Origin: Microbacteriaceae bacterium
Lineage (GTDB): Bacteria; Actinomycetota; Actinomycetes; Actinomycetales; Microbacteriaceae
Length of the DNA: 41,861 nucleotides
Assembly: GCA_025464815.1 (NCBI GenBank)
Contig: JAODMW010000059.1
Location: 1 to 41,861 of the forward strand
Direction of reading: 5' to 3'
Shown in pieces: positions 1 to 8,842 of the stretch. The position numbers and the translations under genes were made by a program. Under the pieces are notes generated by a model. The model made no database searches. It was not told the DNA's origin and saw only the letters and a program-made list of their open reading frames with translations. How positions within the stretch are numbered: the first letter of the stretch is position 1; every line of letters begins with the position of its first letter.

Positions 1-22
1 TCCTGGAAGGTGGGGAAGTATA

Positions 23-499
23 GTGCGCAAAATCAATATGAGCCATAGGTCCAAGATGGCTAGCTCAGGAGCGACTCCAGTCGAATCGGCAGGGCGACCC
101 ATCATTGCATCAGTTGAAATAGAAAGAGCGCTGCGGCGTTCCAAGGTCGCCTTTGTCATCTCACTCTTGCTGTTGATCGGATCCCTGCTTGTCGGAATTG
201 TTGGCGGAGGAGCTTCCGTGCCTCTAATACAAGCAATTAGTTACAACTCTTCATTCACGTCACTTTCAGAGCGCTTGAATCATGAATTGGATATTTTTCT
301 GCTAGATGCGGCAATCATTTTTGGTATCGGGACACTCGTTGGATTGTCGGTCATCGTGGCAACCAGCATCGCAAAGTCGAAGACCGGCAGCACGTTCTTC
401 ACCCGTTGGAGCACTTTGGCGGCGGTGTTGGTACCGGTGGTTGGGTCCGTCGCCTTTATCGTTTGCGTGATCGTGCGAATAGACCCCAACGCAATGTAG
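23..499 (+). CDS. small multi-pass membrane protein, hypothetical (possible immunity protein)
   Basis: 158-aa ORF with three hydrophobic stretches (FVISLLLLIGSLLVGIVGG; LDAAIIFGIGTLVGLSVIVAT; LAAVLVPVVGSVAFIVCVIV); located just upstream of an RHS fragment. Confidence 0.6.
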   Translation: MRKINMSHRSKMASSGATPVESAGRPIIASVEIERALRRSKVAFVISLLLLIGSLLVGIVGGGASVPLIQAISYNSSFTSLSERLNHELDIFLLDAAIIFGIGTLVGLSVIVATSIAKSKTGSTFFTRWSTLAAVLVPVVGSVAFIVCVIVRIDPNAM

Positions 500-676
500 C
501 GATCTCGACACTGTTGCGACAGTCTCGACCCTGTGGGAGCACTGCGCCAGCTAACGAACAGGGCCAGCTGTCACCTCCTGATCTGTCCGAAGTCGGTCCG
601 GCGTGTATCGCAGCTGTGACTCGTCCTAGACGTTTTACTGGAGCATTCTCAGTTTCGAGGTGGTCGGAGGTTCCAA

Positions 677-904
677 ATGTCTTCTACAGATGAAGATCAC
701 CAACGCTTGGTTGCCTCCACGGAGCGCCTCGTCCGAGGCGGCTGGGATGAGCTGGAAAGTGCTGTCGTCGTTTACGGCCAACCTGCGTTGGCACCGGAGA
801 CTCGTGCGTCGGTGTCGATGGGAGTGATTCGCCGGATTGGAGTATCAATCCGGCGAAGGCGCAGCAGTACAGCTACGACATCGACGGCAAGCTGCTGGTG
901 CTGA
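677..904 (+). pseudogene. 5' fragment of a small ORF interrupted by the RHS fragment (chimeric)
   Basis: SD-like ggagg then ATG at 677; protein-like N-terminus [35 protein letters not shown], after which RHS coding sequence continues in a different frame (frame 1) from about 780. Confidence 0.4.
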
Positions 905-2265
905 AGGATGCGACCGGTGGGTGTGGGGTGAACACGGCTGCGGGTGCTGACGGCAACCGCACCGCGTCGTCGGATTCGTTGGATGGCGGCACTCCGCTCA
1001 CCATCCAGTCCTGTTATGACAATGCGGACAGGTTGACGGGGACGACGACGTCGGCGACGGGCACGGGGAATCCGGTGAATGCGGCGAACCTGACTGCGGC
1101 GGGGGCGACCCCGTCGTTGGTGTATGACGCGCACGGGAACACGACGACTTTGGCGGATCAGAGTTTGAGTTATGACGTGGCGGATCAGCACATGAAGACC
1201 GTTCTGACGGATGGAACGACGATCACATATGTGCGGGATCTGACCGGTCGGATCGTGCAGAGGTCGGGCACGTCGAGTGTGGATCGGTATACCTATAGTG
1301 GTGCGGGCGATTCCCCGTATGGGCAGTTGAATGCCAGTAATGCGCGGGTGTATCGATGGTTGTCTCTGCCGGGCGGTGCGATGGTCTCGTTCGATGGGAA
1401 CGGGGTGGCGACCTGGTCGTATTCGAACCTGCATGGGGATGTGATCGTGACCGGAGATGGGTCGGGGCCGGTGGCGGTGTATGACCCGTTCGGTCAGTCG
1501 ATGAACCTCAGTACGGGGAGTTTGGGGACGCAGAACGCCGACGAGAGTGCTGCGGACACGATTCCGGGGAATGTGGACTTCGGTTGGTTGGGGACGGCGA
1601 AGCGGATGTATGAACACGGTGGGACGGTTGCCACGTTCGAGATGGGGGCCAGGCAGTATGTTCCCGCGTTGGGTCGGTTCTTGGAGGTCGACCCTGTCGA
1701 GGGTGGTGTCTCCAACAGTTACGACTACCCCGCCGATCCCATCAACCACTTCGACCTGTCGGGCGAGCGTTGCGGAACTAAGGGCCACGTGCTGTGTTCA
1801 TCACAGACAACTGCTAAAGCAGCCTCCAGCGGAAGGGGCTCGTCGGGAGTGCCCTCGTTACCCACTCGCCCGTGCCGGGTAAGCTGCCCCGTCATAAGCT
1901 CGCCGCTGGCGCCCGACAGCAAGCAAGCAAAGTTGAATGCAGTGCGAAAGTCGAATGTCGATGCTGCGCTAGATCTGGGAATCGAATTTTGCACTGCCCT
2001 GTGCGTTGGATACAACATTTCGCTGGGTTCGAAGGTGGTTCAGACGATCACTATGGGTGCCGGTCTGGAGGTTGGATTAGCCGGTCACATCGGTGCTGGT
2101 ATCGGAGGTGGAACTGGCTGGGGGCTGTACACAACCTGCACGGCAGCGGCCCTAGTTGGCGGCTACTATGAGGCAGGCATCGCACAGACCGGACCTGGCG
2201 TATCAGCAGGCCTAGCAATAGGCGGCGGAGTTGGATGCTCTGGCGGGGCGAGTTTGTCTTGGTAA
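898..2265 (+). CDS. RHS repeat-associated core domain protein fragment with variable Gly-rich C-terminal tip (5'-truncated; frame 1 is open from 751 with no obvious ATG)
   Basis: YD-repeat motifs ([22 protein letters not shown] upstream, [28 protein letters not shown]) and core end [41 protein letters not shown], then an unrelated tip. Confidence 0.85.
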   Translation: MLKDATGGCGVNTAAGADGNRTASSDSLDGGTPLTIQSCYDNADRLTGTTTSATGTGNPVNAANLTAAGATPSLVYDAHGNTTTLADQSLSYDVADQHMKTVLTDGTTITYVRDLTGRIVQRSGTSSVDRYTYSGAGDSPYGQLNASNARVYRWLSLPGGAMVSFDGNGVATWSYSNLHGDVIVTGDGSGPVAVYDPFGQSMNLSTGSLGTQNADESAADTIPGNVDFGWLGTAKRMYEHGGTVATFEMGARQYVPALGRFLEVDPVEGGVSNSYDYPADPINHFDLSGERCGTKGHVLCSSQTTAKAASSGRGSSGVPSLPTRPCRVSCPVISSPLAPDSKQAKLNAVRKSNVDAALDLGIEFCTALCVGYNISLGSKVVQTITMGAGLEVGLAGHIGAGIGGGTGWGLYTTCTAAALVGGYYEAGIAQTGPGVSAGLAIGGGVGCSGGASLSW

Positions 2266-2300
2266 TTGTGCTTTTCGATTTACGTCAATATGGGAGTGAA

Positions 2301-2561
2301 ATGTCAAGTGTGATACCGACTTTTGCAATCGGAGCTATTTTCATCCCGCTCGGGCTGACCATCTTTATTCACCGCGTCAGAGTTGCCCGATATGTTGCCA
2401 ATTCGCAGAAGAGGATTCTAGGTAAAGCATTGCGTGAGCCCAGCCCCGGCGATGCCCTTGGTATGGGCGGAGTGGGAATATTCATGTCGTTATTGGGCGT
2501 CGGTTTGGTTGCGGGAGCGCTCGTGTCAGCTTTTAGCCTTCCCGGAGGAGCGATTCACTAA
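2301..2561 (+). CDS. small two-TM protein, candidate cognate immunity protein
   Basis: ATG at 2301 inside the 2235..2561 ORF; two hydrophobic helices with a basic loop; directly downstream of the RHS tip. Confidence 0.55.
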   Translation: MSSVIPTFAIGAIFIPLGLTIFIHRVRVARYVANSQKRILGKALREPSPGDALGMGGVGIFMSLLGVGLVAGALVSAFSLPGGAIH

Positions 2562-3064
2562 CCTGCACTCACCTCGCTGCATGTTGAGACATCGTCTAGA
2601 AGGAACGACCTTTGCGGGCATCACGTTGAATCGATGGGATGCACCTCACGCTATCGCCAGCGGGAAGCATCGAAAGACTTCGCCCAAGTGGATCGTCATC
2701 CCTTCGAGGCAGAATCGAGTCGCCCAGGTGAGCGGCGAAAACCGGGTACGCTCGGCCTCTCTGTCAATAAGAAGAGCGGCTCGTCACCCACGTCACCACC
2801 CGTCAGGAGTCACTCAACCCTCAGTTAAGTTTGGCATCACCAGTTCGTTTGAGGTGGGTGGAGCCCAAGCAGGCCGCCACAAAGACAGTTAGGCGCATGC
2901 AGAACTTACTATCAAGAATCATGTAGCTGGGAGAAGGTTGCCGACGCGACGGGATGGTTTGATGCTCGGACAAAAGAGGCGGGTTTTGTCGCGGAATATG
3001 TCGCCGGTCACGGGGGATATTGCCCACCGGGACAGGGAATGAGTTGTCGATAGGAAGCGTGACG

Positions 3065-4276
3065 ATGACTGAATTCCTATTCAGCGGATGGAGTGCGCGA
3101 ACGATCAGAAAGTCTCGGAGTTCGTTCGAGGAAGGCTTCCTGCTGCTGTTGCACAATAAGTATTCGCCCGAGGTGGTTGCACGGTTGCATGGTTCTTCAG
3201 CCGTGCTGGCAGACATGTACGCCTTTCACGATCAGCCCAAGGCCGGTCCGGCGCTGGTCTACCGTCGATTCATCGAGTTTGATGCTGAAACCGAGCGGTT
3301 CGTCGCGGAGTATTTTGCGGATGATGGACCGGAAGCGGCGAGCGCAGAGCAGGATGAGCTTGTCGAGTTGGATGTGCGTTCGTCGCCGGGGATGCCAGAA
3401 GAAGTGTTTTGGTCGTGGATTGACGTGCTCGGCGGGCAGCTGTCAATTGCGTCGATCGGGAGTCTTTCCAGGAGGCTTGCGGGTGAATCCGAGGAGATGA
3501 TTGCGGGTTTCGAGCAGACCTTGGCGCGGTTGCTGCACGCGATCGACCATCCGGCGAACGCGCTCGACGTAGATGGGTTGATCGCGGGGCGTGCTCTCGG
3601 TGGAGATGCCTCTCTGTACTGGCGGTGCGCGGTTGTCGCGGCTGGCCGTCAGGTCTATGAGCAGCTGTTAGCTAATCCAGGCACCATCGTCGTTGAGCGG
3701 GATGCTCCTGAGGGCGAGTACTTGCTTTCGGTGGCAAGTGACGCATTTACCGCCCGAACTGGGCAACAGCCCTATTTCCTAACTGCGGAACCCTACGAAA
3801 CCGCCTCGATTTTCTCACTCTGGGATACAACGCGAGAACAGTCACGCCGACCGCCGCTTCCGATGATCTCCAGACTGGAAGGGCAACAGCGCCGGTTGGA
3901 TTCAATTGCTCGGGTTGAGGGGCTGGAGGTTCCCACCGCTGATCCCTGGTACAACGTGGCCACTGCCGCGAGGTTGTTCGCAGGCAGGATCGCGACCCGC
4001 GTACAGGGCGGGTACGAGGAAAACGTCATCTTTTTGCCGTTGCCACCAACCGGCGACCCTGTCTCGGCTCTGAACGAAGCGATCAACAAGCTCCTAGGCG
4101 CGGACTCGGTCGTTGTAGCGGTGGCCGCACCCCAGTTGGTGCATCACGCGGCGTTGCCGATGACAGGGATTATGATCGCCCCGATCAAACGCACCCTGCG
4201 GATGACCATGCCCGACTACCTAGAGCGCTACCGACATGTTCCGGCGACGATTGCCGCAAACTACGTGCAGTCATAG
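3065..4276 (+). CDS. hypothetical protein (candidate immunity or accessory protein)
   Basis: about 403 aa from ATG 3065 (ORF track opens at TTG 3020); aggaag SD-like sequence upstream; coherent amino-acid composition. Confidence 0.6.
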   Translation: MTEFLFSGWSARTIRKSRSSFEEGFLLLLHNKYSPEVVARLHGSSAVLADMYAFHDQPKAGPALVYRRFIEFDAETERFVAEYFADDGPEAASAEQDELVELDVRSSPGMPEEVFWSWIDVLGGQLSIASIGSLSRRLAGESEEMIAGFEQTLARLLHAIDHPANALDVDGLIAGRALGGDASLYWRCAVVAAGRQVYEQLLANPGTIVVERDAPEGEYLLSVASDAFTARTGQQPYFLTAEPYETASIFSLWDTTREQSRRPPLPMISRLEGQQRRLDSIARVEGLEVPTADPWYNVATAARLFAGRIATRVQGGYEENVIFLPLPPTGDPVSALNEAINKLLGADSVVVAVAAPQLVHHAALPMTGIMIAPIKRTLRMTMPDYLERYRHVPATIAANYVQS

Positions 4277-4421
4277 ACCGAATACGACACTCATGAGAGT
4301 CAACCTCGTAGAATTTGGACTCCTGGAACCCTGCCGGTGGATGGGGAGGTCAACCAAGCGGTTGGGAACGGAATGTACCCTTGCGATTTCGGTGCTAATG
4401 AGGTGCTAATGAAGGGTTCTG

Positions 4422-4766
4422 ATGAGTGAAATCGTGGTGCCTGTCGGAGTCGACGTCCGATCGGAACCCGCGCTCGTTTCATTGTGGGGTACGCTCGCAC
4501 CCATCGCATGGCTTGCAATCGTCGCGGGGTACGCCTGGGTGACAGGTGAAAATCGTGCACCGGACATCCAAGGTATCGGTTACCTGCTCGCATTTGGATC
4601 CTTTTTCGTGATCCCGTGTATTTGGTGCGCAGTTTTGGCCACAGCAATTGCAGCCCTCGTCTCCCAAAATAGGTCTAGACGCTGGCTTGAATGGTTGGCG
4701 ATTTCGATCGTCCTGATCGAGATAATCATCGCCGTGGTCTGGTTCAGAAGTCTTCGGGGCGATTAG
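4422..4766 (+). CDS. small multi-TM membrane protein, hypothetical
   Basis: 114 aa with three hydrophobic segments; stop abuts the next ORF at 4767. Confidence 0.6.
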   Translation: MSEIVVPVGVDVRSEPALVSLWGTLAPIAWLAIVAGYAWVTGENRAPDIQGIGYLLAFGSFFVIPCIWCAVLATAIAALVSQNRSRRWLEWLAISIVLIEIIIAVVWFRSLRGD

Positions 4767-5192
4767 TTGATGGACAACCGCAAGAGTGATTTCGAAGCAG
4801 GGGTAGCGAGAGTCGATAGCGTCCTGGTGTCGGCTACATGTTATTTACCGAACGAGAGCGCTCTTTCGGTTCGTGCTCGTGAAGTGGCGCGCAAGGTCGT
4901 CATCCGATCAGACTCGACCGTAGCCGTGCGTTTTGGGACAGGTTCGGTGGAATCCAATGACGCTGAAGAGCGACAGCGAAGGTTCGAAGAGACTTGTCGG
5001 AACCTGTTGTCTGAAATTCGTGAAGCAGGAATCGACAGAGATTTTGTGAAACGGACTGGCGCGCACTTGAGACTCTCTATCTCGCTGTCTCCCGAAAACG
5101 GCCAAGCAGGGATCGTTCTTACCCATGAATTGCTTGCTGATTGGTTGGACCTTCAGACCGATATCCTGTTGAACGCTTACAGCCCGGAGTGA
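4767..5192 (+). CDS. hypothetical soluble protein
   Basis: 141-aa ORF starting (TTG/ATG) immediately after 4766; protein-like composition. Confidence 0.55.
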   Translation: MMDNRKSDFEAGVARVDSVLVSATCYLPNESALSVRAREVARKVVIRSDSTVAVRFGTGSVESNDAEERQRRFEETCRNLLSEIREAGIDRDFVKRTGAHLRLSISLSPENGQAGIVLTHELLADWLDLQTDILLNAYSPE

Positions 5193-5272
5193 GGCGCCAG
5201 CGAAAGGTTCCTGGCGACGATGACCTTTGCGGTTGCCCCGGTCTATTCCGTACATGAAATGGGCCTAACTCT

Positions 5273-5542
5273 ATGAGAATCTCTGACTTTGAAGTAGGAG
5301 ACGTCTACTGGGTTGCTCCATGGATCTCGCTATTTTCTCGACAAGTTCAGAACCGCGATTGGGCCGGGGCAAGAGAGTCGGTCGATCAACTCAACTCGAT
5401 TTCCGCATTCGATGAAACCGAACTTGATCCGGTTTCGGAGGCCTTCGAAAGGCTATTCACTGGCCGTGTCGAGTGGACTCCCGAAAACACAATCGACCTC
5501 CATAGAAAGCTGTCGCACCGGAGGCGTACAAGGAAGCCATGA
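5273..5542 (+). CDS. hypothetical protein, internally deleted paralogue of 6358..7005
   Basis: shares RISDFxVxD start and LDPVSEAFExLFTGRVxWTP end with 6358..7005. Confidence 0.6.
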   Translation: MRISDFEVGDVYWVAPWISLFSRQVQNRDWAGARESVDQLNSISAFDETELDPVSEAFERLFTGRVEWTPENTIDLHRKLSHRRRTRKP

Positions 5543-5679
5543 GGTCGATTTTTCGACGCCTTTGCAGCAGTCCCTAATTGGCCAAGCCTCGCCTACCTAA
5601 CTGTCACGTTCGATCCGATCCGATCCGCGCCAAGGCCGCTATATTGCGATAGTGATCGAAAAGACAAGAGGATAATTCG

Positions 5680-5922
5680 ATGATTGCCAATGTCGTCCTA
5701 TTCGCCATTGGCCTTGTGTCCTTTGTAATCGGCGTACTTCTTGTGCGCTATCGCAAAGGGGTTGCTAAGGCGAATGCGGAAGCGAATCGATCTTTTTTTG
5801 GCGAGCTTGGCGAGCGTGTGGCAAACAATTCGACGCCTTTTTATGCTGCAATGGTCGGGATGGTGGCCAGTTTGATCGGCCTATTCGTGATGATCGCGGC
5901 CTTTTTCTATCATCAACACTGA
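5680..5922 (+). CDS. small two-TM membrane protein
   Basis: 80 aa, TM - basic/polar loop - TM; ATG with upstream agagga SD-like sequence. Confidence 0.6.
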   Translation: MIANVVLFAIGLVSFVIGVLLVRYRKGVAKANAEANRSFFGELGERVANNSTPFYAAMVGMVASLIGLFVMIAAFFYHQH

Positions 5923-5967
5923 GATAGCTCTTCATTCGAGGACACCATTCTTTGACCCAAGATACCC

Positions 5968-6353
5968 GTGCACAGCTATCGAAATCATACGAGTGGCGAT
6001 GAAGTCATACCGATGACTATTGATGAGAGGTTGAGCGTGGTCACCGAGTGGTTATTGTCGACTTTTGCACCTGAACAGCGTGCTCGCATTGAGGGAAATC
6101 GCGCCCGGTACCGGCAGGCTGGCGCCCCTTGCTGCTGGTTGGTAGTGGGAGGAGGGATTACTGCGGAAGCGATTATTGCGCCGACAGTAGGGGTAGGACT
6201 GCTGAAGGTTTCGGTTACTCGTTTTCTTAGGCCGCGGTTGCGGTCGTTGGTGTCACTATCGTCCTGGTGCTGACCATTCTGTGCGCCGCAGACAATGGCG
6301 GAGTCATGCAAGACGGCACTTCTCTAATAGGCCCCGTTAGAGATTGGGAGTAG
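5968..6353 (+). pseudogene. frameshifted membrane protein gene
   Basis: frame-1 ORF 5968..6273 loses coherence near 6230; frame 0 then reads AAVAVVGVTIVLVLTILCAADNGGVMQDGTSLIGPVRDWE* to TAG at 6351-6353. Confidence 0.45.
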
Positions 6354-6357
6354 GCAT

Positions 6358-7005
6358 TTGATTCGAATCAGTGATTTCGACGTGGATGACATTCTTCCGA
6401 TAGAGGCCTTAGCGCTTGTTCATCAAGCGACCAGCAACGAACTTTTGGACGCTGACGATGAGCGACAACTGATGGTGCTTGCCCCCGATCGTCCCCTTGC
6501 CGCCCTCGCCTATGCTCACTATTCCTATGAGCAGGTCATGGACGAGGAGCAAGCCAGTCAGATGATTGAAAACCTGAAACACCACCTCAATGACCCATCT
6601 CCGAGCATCGTTGCTGCCATCGCCCTGATGATTGAGGATGTCGATGCGTGGTTGGGGAGGTCTTCGCTGTCGTCGAAGGCGGAGCGCGGGACACTCGCGC
6701 TGGAAATGCTGGAGTTGTCGACTGGTCTCCGGCCAGATTGGGTGACCAACTGGCTCTATCTCTGTGGGCTCAAGGAAGAACAGAAGGACTGGCAGGGTGC
6801 GTTGGCATGCGTGGAGCGGTTGGTCGATCGGCCCGTGTTCGGCCGTGCTGCCCTCGATCCGGTCTCGGAAGCTTTCGAGGTCCTCTTCACCGGAAGGGTC
6901 ACGTGGACTCCCGCGCGGGCAGCCGAACTCTCGAAAAGCGTCGCTCGCCGGATGCGGAGGAGCGTCCTTTCTTCGCTAGTGCGACGCCTGCGGCCGCAGT
7001 GTTGA
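6358..7005 (+). CDS. hypothetical protein (immunity-like; paralogue of 5273..5542)
   Basis: 215-aa ORF with coherent composition; conserved ends shared with 5273..5542. Confidence 0.65.
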   Translation: MIRISDFDVDDILPIEALALVHQATSNELLDADDERQLMVLAPDRPLAALAYAHYSYEQVMDEEQASQMIENLKHHLNDPSPSIVAAIALMIEDVDAWLGRSSLSSKAERGTLALEMLELSTGLRPDWVTNWLYLCGLKEEQKDWQGALACVERLVDRPVFGRAALDPVSEAFEVLFTGRVTWTPARAAELSKSVARRMRRSVLSSLVRRLRPQC

Positions 7006-7073
7006 TTCGCCCCTCCTTGCCATTGGGGCTGATGCTATGAAGCGCATTGCGACGCTGATTATCCTGGCTTGCC

Positions 7074-7501
7074 ATGGTTGGGATGACCATGTCTGGATGT
7101 GACAACAATTCCTTTTGGGGTCCGCTGGCGATAAGGCGTGATGGGAGTGAGCTTCGCGTAGCAATGTGTGCCGATCTTCGTACTGTTGCCATTCGCGGAA
7201 GCGAACGACCTGACGGCAAGTGGTCCGAATTTTGGTCGCTGGCCGGCGATAGCAGGGTTGAAACGAACGAGATACTCACTCCCGGAACGATTCGGTCTGG
7301 CTTCGTCGACACTCTGGCTAACCAACCTGATATGAGGGAGAGGGGGACATTCTTCTGGCCGTCGATCTCATCGACAAGGACCAGAACTTCTCCGCGGGGT
7401 TCGCACTGGGCGCAGGTGGTCTTTCAGACAAACAGTGGCTGCATCCGGACGGAAATCTGACAAAGAAACCTTGCACCGGTATCTACGGTCCTTCAACCTA
7501 G
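7074..7501 (+). pseudogene. frameshifted lipoprotein-like gene
   Basis: frame 0 to about 7345, then frame 2 reads ILLAVDLIDKDQNFSAGFALGAGGLSDKQWLHPDGNLTKKPCTGIYGPST* ending TAG 7499-7501; purine-run agggagaggggga at the switch. Confidence 0.5.
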
Positions 7502-7532
7502 GGAGGGAATATTCGATGGGCGAGTTCGGAGA

Positions 7533-7790
7533 GTGGAGGAATTGATGGCACATTTGTGGACCAACGTTCTTGCTGGATTCTTGGGAGCGGTCGGAGTTGC
7601 AGTCGGGATTCTGATGTGGCGGAAGGCAGGTAGGACAGCGTCGAAGTTAGGTCGATTGCAGTCGCGCTTTTATGGAGAACGGATTGCTGGACGGGTGATG
7701 ACCAGCTCCAATGTTCGTGTCGCGGCTTTGGGTTGGATGGTCATTGGTTTGGCCATGGTTACTCTCGCGTGCTTCGGACTTTTCGCTTGA
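7533..7790 (+). CDS. small two-TM membrane protein
   Basis: 85 aa, TM-basic loop-TM; similar architecture to 2301..2561 and 5680..5922; ATG at 7545 also possible. Confidence 0.6.
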   Translation: MEELMAHLWTNVLAGFLGAVGVAVGILMWRKAGRTASKLGRLQSRFYGERIAGRVMTSSNVRVAALGWMVIGLAMVTLACFGLFA

Positions 7791-7831
7791 CAACTCACCA
7801 ACCCTGCGACGCAGGGATGTAGCTTTGCGAC

Positions 7832-8014
7832 ATGGATATTGAGGGTGAAGGTGACCAGACGGCGCAGCCTGATCCAGCTCTGCGTGGTCGGCTCGAACCT
7901 CCGCCCGTCGGTCGCATGTATCCCGGGATGTATGTGAGTCCGATTCCATTCGGATCGCCTCCCGAACAACCGGTCACCCTCGTCGGCGAGGTACCGTGGG
8001 AACTCCGGGAGTAA
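7832..8014 (+). CDS. small Pro-rich hypothetical protein
   Basis: 60-aa ORF, ATG start, TAA 3 nt before the next ATG. Confidence 0.35.
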   Translation: MDIEGEGDQTAQPDPALRGRLEPPPVGRMYPGMYVSPIPFGSPPEQPVTLVGEVPWELRE

Positions 8015-8017
8015 CTA

Positions 8018-8116
8018 ATGAACTGGATCCCGTTGGTTGTCGGCCTGGTACTCATTGTTTCCGGAGTGGTCATCTTCGTGAACCGGGTTCGAGCGTCGAT
8101 AGTCTCTCGGGGATGA
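8018..8116 (+). CDS. 32-aa single-TM mini-protein, possibly a truncated two-TM immunity-like gene
   Basis: MNWIPLVVGLVLIVSGVVIFVNRVRASIVSRG*; resembles the N-terminal half of 2301..2561 (GLTIFIHRVRVARYV). Confidence 0.4.
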   Translation: MNWIPLVVGLVLIVSGVVIFVNRVRASIVSRG

Positions 8117-8124
8117 TCGTCGGC

Positions 8125-8418
8125 TCAGCCCTTCCGGCCGCCATCGCCATCTAGGCGCTCGCCTTCGAGGCGGTCGAGGACGTCGTTCTCGAGGTCGTTG
8201 TCGTCATCCCGGTCCTTCTTGGTGCGCAGCTCTACGATGCTCTTCGCGACCGCGTTTCGGGGGCCGCGAAGGAAGATGTAGGAGACGCAGAAGCCGATCA
8301 CCGCGGCCGCTACAGCAGCAATGAGCACGTTCACGCCGACGAGCACGAGAAGCGCGAGCGCAGCGGCGAAGACGCCCACACGAATGAGTGAGTAAAGAAT
8401 CCACTGGCGCGAATACAC
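8125..8418 (-). CDS. DUF4229-type small membrane protein
   Basis: 97 aa; two TM segments then basic/acidic tail; typical neighbour of menaquinone genes in actinobacteria. Confidence 0.7.
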   Translation of the reverse strand: MYSRQWILYSLIRVGVFAAALALLVLVGVNVLIAAVAAAVIGFCVSYIFLRGPRNAVAKSIVELRTKKDRDDDNDLENDVLDRLEGERLDGDGGRKG

Positions 8419-8488
8419 GACTTCAGTCTAGGCACCGCTTGGTGAAGGTCCGTCGGCGGGATGCAGGATACCGGCCTAGAATCTGCAC

Positions 8489-8842
8489 ATGGCCAGGGTG
8501 TATCTCATCATCGGAATCATCTCCCTCGCGTTCACGATTTTCGCCTTCATCGACTGCATCAGGACGCGTGACGAAGACGTGCGCGGCATTCCGAAAATCT
8601 TCTGGGCCATCCTGATCGTGCTGCTCTCGCCGTTCGGCGGCATTCTCTGGTTCGCCCTCGGCAAGGAACGCTATTCCCGCCGACCAGCGCAGACGCAGGT
8701 CGGCACCGGCCCGCGGGCGCCGGATGACGACCCCGCTTTCCTGCGCCAGCTCGGCGAGGACAAAGCGCGCGAGGAACGCATCCGTGAGCTTGAGGCTCGC
8801 CTCGCCGAACTCGACGACGACCAAGACAAACCCAAGAACTAG
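8489..8842 (+). CDS. PLD nuclease N-terminal (PLDc_N) domain-containing membrane protein
   Basis: [37 protein letters not shown] is a characteristic PLDc_N pattern. Confidence 0.75.
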   Translation: MARVYLIIGIISLAFTIFAFIDCIRTRDEDVRGIPKIFWAILIVLLSPFGGILWFALGKERYSRRPAQTQVGTGPRAPDDDPAFLRQLGEDKAREERIRELEARLAELDDDQDKPKN

